Part shown: in pieces, positions 17,601 through 27,038 of the stretch | Layout of the letters: each line of letters begins with the position of its first letter | How positions within the stretch are numbered: the first letter of the stretch is position 1 | From: Bacteroidales bacterium | GTDB lineage: Bacteria > Bacteroidota > Bacteroidia > Bacteroidales > UBA12077 | Assembly: GCA_016342685.1 (NCBI GenBank) | Contig: JAEINU010000002.1 | Location: 577,085 to 641,084, forward strand | Reading direction: 5' to 3' | DNA: 64,000 nucleotides | Notes under the pieces: generated by a model | What the model saw: only the letters and a program-made list of their open reading frames with translations | Database searches by the model: none | What the model was told of the DNA's origin: nothing | Position numbers and translations under genes: made by a program

Positions 17601-19707
17601 AGGTGCTACCTTAGTTGGTACACAAACAGAAGCAGCAGTTGCTGGTCTTGCTACTTTTGATGCAATTTCTTTCTCTGACGTAGGTACAGGCGTAACATTA
17701 ACCGCTACAGATGGAGCAATTACAGACGCTACAAGTGCAACTTTTGATGTAACTGAAGCACCTGCTGCTGATCTGTTCTTCTCTGAATATATTGAATCAG
17801 GAAATGAAAAAGCGTTTGAAATTTATAACCCAACAGGATCTACTATTGATTTAAGCAATTATACTGTAAAACAATCACATAATGGTACAGGATGGGGAGT
17901 TGATGGAGTTGAATATGTATTACCATTAACCGGTAGTTTAAATGCAGGTGATGTTTATGTAGTTGCAGGTAGCGATGCTGCAGATAACATTAAAGCCGAA
18001 GCTGATCTTATACTTACTTATGGCGATGGACAAGGTAATAAAGTTGTATTCTATAGTGGTAATGATGCCATGGGAATATTTAAAGCTGATGTACTTATTG
18101 ATGTTATAGGTATTGAATTAACTGCAGATGGAGCTGGCCCATGGGCTGTAGGCGATACAACAAATGCAACAGATGAAAATACTTTAGTAAGAAAAACAGG
18201 TAGAATAATTGGTAATACTAACTGGGCTGAATCCGCAGGAACAAGCAACGAAAATTCTGAATGGATTGTAAGAGAAGCTAAATACTCTAGCGATATTGGA
18301 AATTACGGCCTTAAGACAGGCAATGATATTTTAACGTTCGATTTTGTTGGTTTAACTACAGGAGCTGCAGATATTGATGATGTAAATCACACTGTTGATA
18401 TTGAAGTGAAACTTGGAACTCCTGCAACAGCTTTAACTGCTACATTCACACTTTCTGAAGGTGCAAGTGCAAAAGTTGGAGCAACAGATCAAGTAAGTGG
18501 AACAACAGAAAATGATTTTTCTTCTCCTGTTACATATACTGTTACAGCAGAAGATGCTTCTTATCAGGATTGGACAGTAACTGTTACTGTTGCAACTACT
18601 CAAAGCCCAAATAAAGATGTTACAAGCTTAACAGTTGCTGGCATTGTTGGTGATGCTGTTATTGGTGATGGTACCATTACAGCAACCGTTGAATATGGAA
18701 CTAATATTACTAGCTTAAAACCAACATTTACAATTTCTGATTTAGCTTCTATTTCTGATACAACTGTTGCTAAAGATTTTACAACTCCACAAACTTATAT
18801 AGTAACTGCAGAAGATGCTTCTACTAAGAATTGGGTTGTAACTATTACTGCTGAAACTGTAAGTGAAGTTACTGATATAGCTTCATTAAGAGCACTATAT
18901 AGCGAAACAAATACAGGAATTTACAAATTAACAGGCGAAGTAACTTTTACATATGCAACTTCACCAAACTTTTATATTCAAGATGGTACAGCTGCTATTC
19001 TTATCTACAATGGTAATAATGCAATAACGACCGCTTATAATATTGGAGATAATGTTCAGAATTTAATTGGTACTTTTAGTGCTTTTAACGGAAATATGCA
19101 ATTTGTTCTTAAAGAAGATCCAGGAGCTGCTATTTCTTCAGGAAATACAATCACAGCGCAAGCTGTTACTATTACTGAATTAGTAAGTAACTATGCTGAT
19201 TACGATGCAGAGTTAATCAAACTTGAAGATGTTACTATGACAGAAACTGGAACCTTCGAATCAGGCACGAACTATACTCTTAATAATGGTAGCGATCAAA
19301 TCGCCTTAAGAACTAATTTCTCTACAGCCGATTATATTGGAACTGCAATCCCTGAAGAAACACTGGACATTACAGCACTTGCAGGAGCTTACAAAGGTAC
19401 TCCTCAAGTATATCCTAGATCACTTTCAGATTTTGTAGTTGTTACAGGTATTAGTGATAATTTAGCATTAAACTCAATTAAATTATATCCTAACCCAAGT
19501 AATGGTTTAGTTACTTTAGAACTTAACAATGTAAATAACGAAGAATTATTTGTTGAGGTTTATGATGTTATCGGAAAATTAATTTACAAAACAAACATTA
19601 CCGAAAACAGAACTGATATTGATCTTACCCAAATGAATGCTGGCATTTATTATGTAAGTGTTAATAACAATAGCAGTAAAAAAGTTTCTAAAATTATGAT
19701 TCAGTAA
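14650..19707 (+). CDS. Giant secreted protein with lamin-tail domains and a type IX sorting domain
   Basis: A 1685-residue exported, modular protein. In order: signal peptide (to about residue 24, ending SSYGQ), a lamin-tail domain (about 25-190, ITEVTDPSSYLAEYVEIYN), an SbsA/Big_5-like Ig module (about 205-310), further Ig-like sandwiches, an OB/DUF5689-like module (about 415-600, GVWVADAEGAYNGILVYN), DUF5018-like sandwiches, a second lamin-tail domain (about 1040-1205, FFSEYIESGNEKAFEIYNP), two more DUF5018-like units (about 1225-1410), a second OB-like module, and a type A C-terminal sorting domain (about 1605-1685, LYPNPSNGLVTLEL and MNAGIYYV). No catalytic domain is recognised, so it is probably a surface or matrix protein. 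The frame is open from 14605, but ATG 14650 gives the true signal peptide. It ends in a terminator. Confidence 0.9.
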   Translation: MKKHLLKFLLALFLFAGWQSSYGQANIIITEVTDPSSYLAEYVEIYNAGDAAQNLLDWSLNQYGATQTITFSSTITTDMASPYTLNPGEYVIVCRGTLAQFQDAYTGYSGHYFTTNNSSSGAPSINGDEYFELVNASATVVDYMGNSTSTLTKSKTYERIDALSTGTDFSTNWVQLANTEGTPGAANAQVLANDLNAGDTPPQATFSPVNGASNVLIGSDITITFDEAIYTSGAVEVVDADLPALITLKETDASGADIAFTATYSNTDPFVITIDPTSDLTNGTDYYVAFGSVYDNAAQENTGGNATFTTELGYIPMVSAYAISNDAIEVTYESSMTVVDPADFNLTGTAAITFTSATIDGTDDKIVHLSGASATITGDGTLDNIADANSNVDLYAGITPIQYTNLTNPGGTISNDINATFHGIVSANDAYNGVWVADAEGAYNGILVYNSSFDALVAVGDEITFTATLTSYSNLSELVSPSLIGSVTSGQTPYGPSVINGSEIEETIAADTDPGESWEGQLIKIVNAEITLDIDANYSYTATDDASTTTFKIGDNVDFRLYNISLTVGDDVTITGVGDYEDGTYRINPRSLADILSATDTVGSTVYTVDQGGLTITDIPFSATLDAFEANIEAADTATFDTYLADGTTLATTDVQTGYKVIVTAADGITKATYTITKNAALTDATVTSTEYTVVEGTPGTISNVSNGTDLATFKGNITAPQYGSFEVYVSDGGAVATDLADGYFLTGTAEDGVTTEDYTIEVSSVVPDTDSEVAAPITQVAAATIAVVDGDTEGEAFGVFSFDINDAGTADGLPTNVSQIVLFYGPNMTLDLNTDDIADGWFMIDGSKVAFTGEPIIGGDSIAFTFTEGEITVPDGSSVNAILELVLDPNAVEGNVIQLMIDADQHGFETIGISSEFSTTLTGGDIVGNDITIDVVATELNFSVEPTNVYVDAMITPAVIVKAVDANGNIDTDYTSDITITATGATLVGTQTEAAVAGLATFDAISFSDVGTGVTLTATDGAITDATSATFDVTEAPAADLFFSEYIESGNEKAFEIYNPTGSTIDLSNYTVKQSHNGTGWGVDGVEYVLPLTGSLNAGDVYVVAGSDAADNIKAEADLILTYGDGQGNKVVFYSGNDAMGIFKADVLIDVIGIELTADGAGPWAVGDTTNATDENTLVRKTGRIIGNTNWAESAGTSNENSEWIVREAKYSSDIGNYGLKTGNDILTFDFVGLTTGAADIDDVNHTVDIEVKLGTPATALTATFTLSEGASAKVGATDQVSGTTENDFSSPVTYTVTAEDASYQDWTVTVTVATTQSPNKDVTSLTVAGIVGDAVIGDGTITATVEYGTNITSLKPTFTISDLASISDTTVAKDFTTPQTYIVTAEDASTKNWVVTITAETVSEVTDIASLRALYSETNTGIYKLTGEVTFTYATSPNFYIQDGTAAILIYNGNNAITTAYNIGDNVQNLIGTFSAFNGNMQFVLKEDPGAAISSGNTITAQAVTITELVSNYADYDAELIKLEDVTMTETGTFESGTNYTLNNGSDQIALRTNFSTADYIGTAIPEETLDITALAGAYKGTPQVYPRSLSDFVVVTGISDNLALNSIKLYPNPSNGLVTLELNNVNNEELFVEVYDVIGKLIYKTNITENRTDIDLTQMNAGIYYVSVNNNSSKKVSKIMIQ

Positions 19708-19729
19708 TAATCATAACGAATACATATTT

Positions 19730-19759
19730 AAAAGGGAGACTTTAAAAAGTCTCCCTTTT
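19730..19759 (+). terminator. Intrinsic terminator after the giant secreted protein gene
   Basis: A 14-bp stem (AAAAGGGAGACTTT with AAAGTCTCCCTTTT) closed by two bases and followed by a T-run, 23 bp after the stop. Confidence 0.9.
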
Positions 19760-19828
19760 TTTATTCCTTATTATTGGCATTTAATAAAAAATGATTAATT
19801 TTAATATGAGACCTTGTTATGAAGAAAA

Positions 19829-21904
19829 ATGTTTGAAAAATTTTTACATCAAACTCCATTTATAAAATTTGTACTTCCGTTTATTTTGGGCATAATTTTT
19901 AAAATAAATTTTTCCAAAATAGATATCAGCTTTATTATTATCTTTTTTGTTTTACTCACTTTAATATTTGTACTTAAACTCCTCAATCATGCACAAAATT
20001 ATCTAAACAATAGATTCTGGAGTGTATTAATCTTTCTAGCAATATTTGTTTCGGGAGCACAATTAGTGCAAGAAAAACAAAAAAGAGTATTTTATTTTTC
20101 AAATAAAGAATACACGGTAATTGCCACGGTTGCTGAAAATCCTGTAGAAAAAGAAAAATCATATAAAGCAATATTGAATATTAGTGCTCTTAAAGACTCC
20201 ACCAAGTGGATTAATCCCAAAACGAAATTTATTGCATATTTCCAGAAAGATAGTAACTCTCAATCCTTAAGTATAGGTGATCAAATAATTACTAAATCAA
20301 TCCTAGTTCCTGTGAAACATAGTGGGAACCCATATACATTTAACTACAAAAACTACTTAAAGTATAAAGAGATTTATTATCAAGCCTTTATTAAAACAAA
20401 TCAGTTTAAACTAATAAATCACAACTGCGGCTCCAAACTTAAAATATTCAGTAACCAACTGAGAAACAAACTTCTCAACATATATAAAACAAATAATATT
20501 ACTGGTGACGAATTTGCTGTTCTTTCAGCGCTAACACTAGGATTCAAAGCAGATCTTACACCAGAGCTAAAAGAAAGTTTCTCAACAAGTGGTGCAATGC
20601 ACGTTTTGGCCGTTTCTGGCTTGCATGTCGGAATAATTTTTATAATCCTTAGTAAGCTTCTATTCTTCCTTGAGCGATTTAAGTATGGAAAAATAGTGCA
20701 AGCTGTAATAATAATCCTGATTTTAGGCTTTTATGCATGCCTTACAGGTTTATCTAATTCAGTTATAAGATCAACAATAATGTTTACATTTATTTGTATT
20801 GGACGAGTATTTACACGACAAGTAAATATTTATAATACTCTTTGTGCATCCGCTTTTATTATGCTTTTATACAACCCCTATTCTATAATGGATGTTGGAT
20901 TTCAACTTTCTTATTTAGCTGTAATTAGCATTGTTTTCTTTCAGCCCAAAATTTATTCCTTACTATCTCCAAAGCTAAAAATAACTGATTACATTTGGCA
21001 ATTAATTACAGTTGCTATTGCTGCACAAATTGCAACTTTTCCCATTACCATTCACTATTTTGAACAGTTTCCTGTTTATTTTATACTATCAAATATTATC
21101 ATTATACCTATTGTAAGTATTATTATTTATGGAGCTATTCTACTATTCTGTTTTTCGTTTTCATCAAATATTGCAATATACATTGCCAAGATCTTAAACT
21201 TTTTCACGTTTATCTTAAATAAAAATGTAGAATTGATCGAAAGCCTGCCCTTTTCAAAATTTGATTCATTAATTATTGATAATAGTGAGATTTTAATTCT
21301 TATTAGCACGGTACTTTTCTTTTCCTTTTTTATTCTAAAAAAACAAATTCGATTTATTAAATACAGTTTTCTAACATTGATTTTCTTTATTATTTATAAT
21401 ATCTCCATACCTATTGTAAATTCGAACAAATCGATGTTAATTATCTATAATATACCTAAATATAGCGCCTTAAACTTAATTAACGGAAATTACAGCCATT
21501 TATATACCGATATTGAAAAGCAGAACTCAGAAAACACAATAAAATATAACATTTTACCTCTTTGGAGAAGGTTAGGCATTAAAAGATTTTTTAGTGCAGA
21601 TCTTGCAAACACAAATAATTTCTTTGAATACTATACAATTAATAATACAAGAATAATAAATATTAGAAATTCATCAATTCGAAAATTTAAATCCAAACAT
21701 AAATTAAAATCAGATTATTTAATATTATCTCAAAATGCCAACATAAAAATCAATGAACTAAAGAAGTTTTTCGACTTCAATACACTTATATTTGATTCGT
21801 CGAACTCCAATTACAAAATTCGCATTTGGGAAAATGAATGCAAATTAGAAAATGTGAAATACTATAGCATTCCCGATCAAGGAGCATTTAATATTCAACT
21901 TTAA
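19829..21904 (+). CDS. comEC: ComEC/Rec2-family competence membrane protein
   Basis: The predicted inner-membrane channel for uptake of single-stranded DNA in natural transformation, 691 residues. The N-terminal region (two membrane segments plus a DUF4131-type OB domain, residues 1-200) is followed by the Competence domain with the family signature MHVLAVSGLHVGIIF around residues 257-271 and about eight further membrane helices to residue 535. The last 150 residues correspond in position to the metallo-beta-lactamase-like nuclease domain of longer ComEC proteins, but no HxHxDH metal motif is visible. This short-tailed form looks normal for many Bacteroidota, so it may transport without its own nuclease. 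It is a single gene with the ATG at 19829. Confidence 0.92.
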   Translation: MFEKFLHQTPFIKFVLPFILGIIFKINFSKIDISFIIIFFVLLTLIFVLKLLNHAQNYLNNRFWSVLIFLAIFVSGAQLVQEKQKRVFYFSNKEYTVIATVAENPVEKEKSYKAILNISALKDSTKWINPKTKFIAYFQKDSNSQSLSIGDQIITKSILVPVKHSGNPYTFNYKNYLKYKEIYYQAFIKTNQFKLINHNCGSKLKIFSNQLRNKLLNIYKTNNITGDEFAVLSALTLGFKADLTPELKESFSTSGAMHVLAVSGLHVGIIFIILSKLLFFLERFKYGKIVQAVIIILILGFYACLTGLSNSVIRSTIMFTFICIGRVFTRQVNIYNTLCASAFIMLLYNPYSIMDVGFQLSYLAVISIVFFQPKIYSLLSPKLKITDYIWQLITVAIAAQIATFPITIHYFEQFPVYFILSNIIIIPIVSIIIYGAILLFCFSFSSNIAIYIAKILNFFTFILNKNVELIESLPFSKFDSLIIDNSEILILISTVLFFSFFILKKQIRFIKYSFLTLIFFIIYNISIPIVNSNKSMLIIYNIPKYSALNLINGNYSHLYTDIEKQNSENTIKYNILPLWRRLGIKRFFSADLANTNNFFEYYTINNTRIINIRNSSIRKFKSKHKLKSDYLILSQNANIKINELKKFFDFNTLIFDSSNSNYKIRIWENECKLENVKYYSIPDQGAFNIQL

Positions 21905-22043
21905 ATCCAATTTAAATCAATTCATAAAAAAAACTGTATAATTATAGATATTTCGAAATAGATTACATTATTTTGTCAAATATTTAATATTTACCATTAC
22001 CAAGTATTCCGAAAGGATTTAACAAAAATCAAATCGCTAAAGA

Positions 22044-23381
22044 ATGAAAATTATTATCGCCGGAGCTGGTGAAGTTGGTACTCATTTAGCAAAAATGTTA
22101 AGCAACGAATTTCATGATATCATGGTTATTGATCCTGATGAAGAAAACTTAAGAAGTATAGATTCTAACCTAGACATACTTACAATAACAGGATCAGCCA
22201 CATCATTTGAAGTACTGAAAGAAGCAAAAATAAAGAAAGCAGATTTGTTTATTTCTGTAACGCAATCGGAAGAAACAAATATTAATGCTGCAATGATCGC
22301 CAAGAAACTTGGTGCAAAAAAAACGATTGCACGAGTCGATAATAACGAATATATAGAACCTGAAAACATTTCTCATTTTACCGGTTTAGGAATTGACTAT
22401 CTTATTTATCCAGAAAGAATTGCTGCACGCGAGATTGTTAATTTACTTGGACAGGCAGAAGCCTTCGAATCAGTAGATTTTTCTGGAGGAAAATTATCAT
22501 TATACGTTTTAAAGCTTAACGAAAATGCTCCTGTTCTAGATAAAACCTTAATTGAAGTAACCAAAGACAAAGAAATTGAGTTCAGAGCTGTTGCAATTGC
22601 CCGAAATGGCAAAACAATTATTCCAAGAGGAAGCGATCAATTCAAATTGAATGATTTAGTGTACGTAGTAACTAGCAAGGCTGGAATAAAAGATGTACTG
22701 AAATATTCAGGAAAAAAGAAAATCGACATTAAAAATGTTATGATTCTTGGAGGTAGCAGAATTGGTAAACGAGTTGCAAAATCTTTAGAAAACAGATTCA
22801 ATATTAAACTCATTGAAATAGATAAAGAAAAAAGTATCCTTTTAGCAGATCAATTATCAAATACGCTTGTTATTCATGGAGATGGAAGAAATATTGATCT
22901 ACTAAAAGAAGAAGGTTTAGCAAATATGGATACCTTTATTGCTGTAACCGGCAACTCTGAAACAAATATCTTATCGTGCATGCTCGCAAAAAAAATAGGT
23001 GTGAAGAAAACGGTTGCAGAAATTGAAAACATTGATTATATTGATCTTGGCGAAAGCATGAAAATTGATACCATCATCAATAAAAAACTTACAACAGCTG
23101 GTAAAATTTATAAATTTACAATGAGCGCTGAAGTTGAAACAATGAAATGTTTAACTGGATCTGATGCCGATGTACTCGAATTTGTTGCGAAAGAAAACTC
23201 AAAAATTACAAAACGAAGTTTAAGAAACATAGAATTCCCAAAAGATGCACTTGTTGGTGGTATTATTAGGGGTAATAAAGGATATATAGCCAAAGGAGAC
23301 ACTCATATAAAAGCCGATGACCGAGTTGTTGTATTCGCACTTCCTTCGGCAGTAAAAACACTAGATAATTTCTTCAATTAA
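22044..23381 (+). CDS. trkA: Trk potassium uptake regulatory protein TrkA
   Basis: The cytoplasmic NAD-binding gating subunit of the Trk potassium transporter. At 445 residues it holds two RCK units, each with a Rossmann NAD motif: IIAGAGEVGTHLAKML at residues 4-19 and MILGGSRIGKRVAKSL near 233-248. Each is followed by a TrkA_C domain (near 145-225 and 365-445). Aspartate at the end of beta-2 (VIDPDEENL) fits NAD(H) binding. The stop codon is one base before the trkH start, a tightly coupled pair in which the two products form one complex. Confidence 0.97.
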   Translation: MKIIIAGAGEVGTHLAKMLSNEFHDIMVIDPDEENLRSIDSNLDILTITGSATSFEVLKEAKIKKADLFISVTQSEETNINAAMIAKKLGAKKTIARVDNNEYIEPENISHFTGLGIDYLIYPERIAAREIVNLLGQAEAFESVDFSGGKLSLYVLKLNENAPVLDKTLIEVTKDKEIEFRAVAIARNGKTIIPRGSDQFKLNDLVYVVTSKAGIKDVLKYSGKKKIDIKNVMILGGSRIGKRVAKSLENRFNIKLIEIDKEKSILLADQLSNTLVIHGDGRNIDLLKEEGLANMDTFIAVTGNSETNILSCMLAKKIGVKKTVAEIENIDYIDLGESMKIDTIINKKLTTAGKIYKFTMSAEVETMKCLTGSDADVLEFVAKENSKITKRSLRNIEFPKDALVGGIIRGNKGYIAKGDTHIKADDRVVVFALPSAVKTLDNFFN

Positions 23382-23382
23382 A

Positions 23383-24831
23383 ATGATTAACAAAAAAATC
23401 ATTATTCAGGTTATGGGCTTATTACTCCTTATTGAAGGAGTATTTATAGGCATATCTGCCCTAGTTAGCTTAATATATAAACAATACGATTTTAACGCCC
23501 TTTTAATAACCACAATAATTTGTTTTGCAATTGGGTTTAGTCTTAAGTTATTGACCCGAAATGCTGAAAAGAATATTGGTAAACGTGAGGGTTATATAAT
23601 TGTAAGCCTTGTATGGATTATATTTTCTGTTTTTGGAGCATTACCATTTGTAATTAGTGGAGCTATTCCATCCTATGCCGATGCCTTTTTTGAAACAATT
23701 TCAGGTTTTACAACTACCGGAGCTTCCATATTAAATGATATAGAATCAATACCACATGGATTACTTTTTTGGAGAAGCTTAACGCAATGGTTAGGCGGTA
23801 TGGGAATAATTGTTTTATCAATTGCAATTCTTCCAATATTTGGAATTGGTGGTATGCAGCTATTTGTTGCCGAAGTTCCTGGACCAACACCAGATAAATT
23901 ACATCCAAGAATAAAAGAAACAGCCAAACGACTTTGGGGTATATATGTTTTATTTACATTAGCCGAAGTAATATTGCTTAAGTTGGGTGGCATGAACTGG
24001 TTTGATGCAATTAACCATTCTTTTACAACAATGGCAACAGGAGGATATTCTACAAAACAAGCAAGTATTGCTCACTTTAATTCTCCATTTATTCATTATG
24101 TAATTATTATTTTTATGTTTTTAGCTGGTACGAACTTTACCCTGTCGTATTTTGCATTGCATTTTAAATTTAGGAAAGTATTTAAGAACGAAGAATTTAG
24201 ATACTATTTAGGTTTTATTTTGTTTTTTACCTTCGTAATCACTTTTACACTTTGGCATTTTGATGGCTTTGGATTGGAAAAATCTTTCAGAGATTCAGCA
24301 TTTCAGGTTGTTTCAATTATTACAACAACAGGATTTGCTACGGCTGATTATCTGCAATGGACACCCTTTGTTATTGTAATGATATTCGCACTAATGTTTT
24401 TTGGTGGATCAGCAGGTTCAACCGGTGGTAGTATAAAAATTGTTCGTATTACTTTACTTTTAAAGAATAGCTACCAAGAACTTAAAAGAATTATTCACCC
24501 AAATGCAATTATTCCAGTACGAATAAATGGTAAAAGTGTTCCAGCACCAATCATCTCTAATATACTAGCATTTGTAGTTATATATATGCTTATAACCATT
24601 GTAAGTACAGCTTTAATATCCGCTCTGGGTTATGACCTGGAAACATCATTGGGAGCTGTTGCCGCAACATTGGGGAATATAGGTCCTGGAATAGGTATGG
24701 TTGGACCAATTGAAAATTACGCTCATTTTCCTGATATTGGAAAATGGTTTTTATCCTTTTTAATGCTCATTGGAAGATTAGAGCTTTTTACCGTTTTAAT
24801 TCTATTTTCACCAGCTTTCTGGAAAAAATAA
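23383..24831 (+). CDS. trkH: Trk potassium transporter membrane subunit TrkH
   Basis: The ion-conducting inner-membrane subunit of the Trk/Ktr superfamily, 482 residues with about ten membrane helices. All four P-loop segments with their selectivity glycines are visible: TISGFTTTGAS, SFTTMATGGYS, VSIITTTGFAT, and AATLGNIGPGIGM. The first is near residue 105 and the last near 425. It works with TrkA, encoded directly upstream, to import potassium coupled to protons or sodium. pnuC follows after 12 bp and is likely on the same transcript. Confidence 0.97.
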   Translation: MINKKIIIQVMGLLLLIEGVFIGISALVSLIYKQYDFNALLITTIICFAIGFSLKLLTRNAEKNIGKREGYIIVSLVWIIFSVFGALPFVISGAIPSYADAFFETISGFTTTGASILNDIESIPHGLLFWRSLTQWLGGMGIIVLSIAILPIFGIGGMQLFVAEVPGPTPDKLHPRIKETAKRLWGIYVLFTLAEVILLKLGGMNWFDAINHSFTTMATGGYSTKQASIAHFNSPFIHYVIIIFMFLAGTNFTLSYFALHFKFRKVFKNEEFRYYLGFILFFTFVITFTLWHFDGFGLEKSFRDSAFQVVSIITTTGFATADYLQWTPFVIVMIFALMFFGGSAGSTGGSIKIVRITLLLKNSYQELKRIIHPNAIIPVRINGKSVPAPIISNILAFVVIYMLITIVSTALISALGYDLETSLGAVAATLGNIGPGIGMVGPIENYAHFPDIGKWFLSFLMLIGRLELFTVLILFSPAFWKK

Positions 24832-24843
24832 TAATAACGATAC

Positions 24844-25539
24844 ATGATAAAATATAAATCTATCATAAGAAATTTCTTTAATGATTGGGATTTATATGAA
24901 AAACTATGGCTCGTAATTTCAACAATCCTTATTGTCAGTCTTTCAATTTACTGGAAAGATTCTCCGATAGGAATTATAGCTTCGCTAGCCGGAATATGGA
25001 ATGTTGTTCTGGTTGCCAAAGGGAAGATTCTAAATTATTTCTTTGGAATAATTGCTGTAACCACATATGCATTTGTAGCTTATACTCAAAAATACTTTGG
25101 CGAGGTAATGTTAAATATGTTTTACTTCTTTCCAATGCAATTTATTGGATTCTATATTTGGCGTAAACGAACGTCAGATAAGAAAACCGAAGATATTAAG
25201 GTTGTTTACATGACAAACAAACAAAGACTTTTTTGGTTATGTATTACAGCTGTTGCCACAATAACATATGCTTATATACTTAAAAGACTTGGAGGAAACC
25301 TTCCATTTTTAGACTCCGCCTCAACGGTAATGTCAGTAATTGCAATGATACTAATGGTTTTTGTGTTTGTTGAACAATGGATATTGTGGATCTTAGTCGA
25401 TATCGTTTCTATATTTTTATGGGCCATTGCTATGAAAAATGGAGGAACTGATATTGCCGTATTAATTATGTGGATTGCATTTTTAGTGAATGCGATTTAC
25501 GGACTTTTTAATTGGATAAAACTAGAATCAAAAACTTAA
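24844..25539 (+). CDS. pnuC: PnuC-family nicotinamide riboside transporter
   Basis: A 231-residue membrane protein with about seven helices, matching PnuC, a facilitator that takes up nicotinamide riboside for NAD synthesis. The conserved core FFPMQFIGFYIWRKRT is near residues 98-113, GIWNVVLVAKGKILNYFFG near 50-68, and the WILWILVDIVSIFLWA segment near 179-194. The link with trkAH is probably only positional, though TrkA does bind NAD(H). The stop shares the palindromic TTAA with the convergent YciO-like gene (four-base overlap of the stops). Confidence 0.92.
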   Translation: MIKYKSIIRNFFNDWDLYEKLWLVISTILIVSLSIYWKDSPIGIIASLAGIWNVVLVAKGKILNYFFGIIAVTTYAFVAYTQKYFGEVMLNMFYFFPMQFIGFYIWRKRTSDKKTEDIKVVYMTNKQRLFWLCITAVATITYAYILKRLGGNLPFLDSASTVMSVIAMILMVFVFVEQWILWILVDIVSIFLWAIAMKNGGTDIAVLIMWIAFLVNAIYGLFNWIKLESKT

Positions 25540-26150
25540 TATACCAAATCGCCTATACCTTGACGAATAATTTCTATTTCGTCGCCAGTACAATCAATAA
25601 CTGTTGAAGCTTCGTTATTTCCAAAGCCTCCATCAATCACATGATCAACCTGATGATCAAATTTATCAAAAATCAACTCAGGATCTGTCATATAATCAAG
25701 AATTTCATCCTCGCTATGCAATGAGGTTGTCATAAATGGATGCCCCAATGCATTTACTAATTCGATCGCTATATTGTTGTCGGGAATTCGAACACCTACT
25801 GTTTTCTTTTTCGATTTATAAAATCGAGGAACATTATTATTAGCGTTAAGAATAAAAGTAAAAGGTCCTGGTAAATTTCTTTTAAGTAGTTTAAAAATAG
25901 GATTACTTATGTGTAATGCGAATTGTGAAATATGACTAAGCTCGCTACAAACAATCGAAAAATTTTCTTTTAGCGCATTTTTTCCCTTTATCCTTACAAT
26001 TTTATCAAAGGCTTTTGGACTATGTATATCCCAAGCTAAACCATAAACTGTATCGGTTGGATAAATAATTAGTCCATTATTTTTTAAAGCAGCAACTGCT
26101 TGAGAAATCTCCCGTGGGTTCGGATTGTCTGGATGAACGCTTAATAACAT
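25536..26150 (-). CDS. YciO/Sua5/YrdC-family protein
   Basis: A 204-residue YrdC-fold protein. The signature IIYPTDTVYGLAWD is near residues 29-42, KGKN near 54-58, and LPGPFTFILNA and VGVRIPDN follow, as in L-threonylcarbamoyladenylate synthases, which make the precursor of the t6A base of tRNA. The N-terminus LSVHPDNPNPREISQAV and the length of about 205 resemble the E. coli YciO branch, whose part in t6A synthesis is weaker or less clear than that of TsaC. I therefore call the family with confidence but leave the exact role open. It is convergent with pnuC. Confidence 0.88.
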   Translation of the reverse strand: MLLSVHPDNPNPREISQAVAALKNNGLIIYPTDTVYGLAWDIHSPKAFDKIVRIKGKNALKENFSIVCSELSHISQFALHISNPIFKLLKRNLPGPFTFILNANNNVPRFYKSKKKTVGVRIPDNNIAIELVNALGHPFMTTSLHSEDEILDYMTDPELIFDKFDHQVDHVIDGGFGNNEASTVIDCTGDEIEIIRQGIGDLVY

Positions 26151-26236
26151 TATGTTTTTTCTTAAAAATCAAATGCAAATGTAACAAACTATTATATAAA
26201 TAGCGTATAATTCAGTGAAATAAAGCTATACAACAA

Positions 26237-26266
26237 AAAAAGGATTGCCAAATGGCAATCCTTTTT
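26237..26266 (-). terminator. Intrinsic terminator after the transaldolase-like gene
   Basis: A 14-bp perfect stem (AAAAAGGATTGCCA with TGGCAATCCTTTTT, loop AA). On the minus strand it ends in a T-run, 22 bp past the stop at 26288. Confidence 0.88.
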
Positions 26267-26287
26267 CATATGAAACAATATTATATA

Positions 26288-26944
26288 TTATCCATTTACT
26301 TTTTTATAATCAGCTAAGAATTGTTGTAGTCCAATATCAGTTAATGGGTGTTTTAAAAGACCCAAAATTGCGCTTAACGGACAAGTTGCAACATCTGCAC
26401 CAGCTTCCATACATTGTACAATATGCATTGTATGACGGATAGATGCCGCAAGAACCTCTGTTTCGAATCCATAATAGCTATACATCTCAACTATTTGAGC
26501 AATTAATTCAACTCCATCTGTCGAAATATCATCTAATCTACCAATAAATGGAGAAACATAAGTTGCACCTGCTTTAGCAGCTAACAAAGCTTGTCCAACA
26601 GAAAAAACCAAAGTACAGTTTGTTCTAATTCCTTTACCAGTTAAATATTTTATTGCTTTAATTCCATCTTTAATCATTGGAACTTTAACAACAATCTGTG
26701 GATGCAATGCAGCTAAAATTTCACCTTCTTTAATCATTCCTTCAAAATCTGTAGAAATAACCTCAGCACTAACATCGCCATCAACTATTTCACAAATATT
26801 TTTATAATGATTTATAATATTTTCTTCTCCACTAATTCCTTCTTTTGCCATTAAAGATGGATTCGTAGTTACTCCGTCTAAAACACCTAAGTCTTGTGCT
26901 TCTTTTATCTGATCAAGATTCGCTGTATCAATAAAAAATTTCAT
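26288..26944 (-). CDS. fsa: Fructose-6-phosphate aldolase/transaldolase (TalC type)
   Basis: A 218-residue short transaldolase-family enzyme. [20 protein letters not shown] opens the barrel, TTNPSL is at residues 26-31, and the Schiff-base lysine is K87 in [25 protein letters not shown] and [10 protein letters not shown] follow. Family members either split fructose 6-phosphate (Fsa) or act as transaldolase in the pentose phosphate route (TalC); sequence alone does not settle which. It is a single gene with a terminator, and rpe in the same window serves the same pathway. Confidence 0.93.
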   Translation of the reverse strand: MKFFIDTANLDQIKEAQDLGVLDGVTTNPSLMAKEGISGEENIINHYKNICEIVDGDVSAEVISTDFEGMIKEGEILAALHPQIVVKVPMIKDGIKAIKYLTGKGIRTNCTLVFSVGQALLAAKAGATYVSPFIGRLDDISTDGVELIAQIVEMYSYYGFETEVLAASIRHTMHIVQCMEAGADVATCPLSAILGLLKHPLTDIGLQQFLADYKKVNG

Positions 26945-27038
26945 GTTATGATTTTATTTAATTAATAATCAAAATTCGATGCGAAAATAAGGCATTTTTT
27001 TGAGTATAAAAATATAATATTTAAAGAAGTAGATTTGA

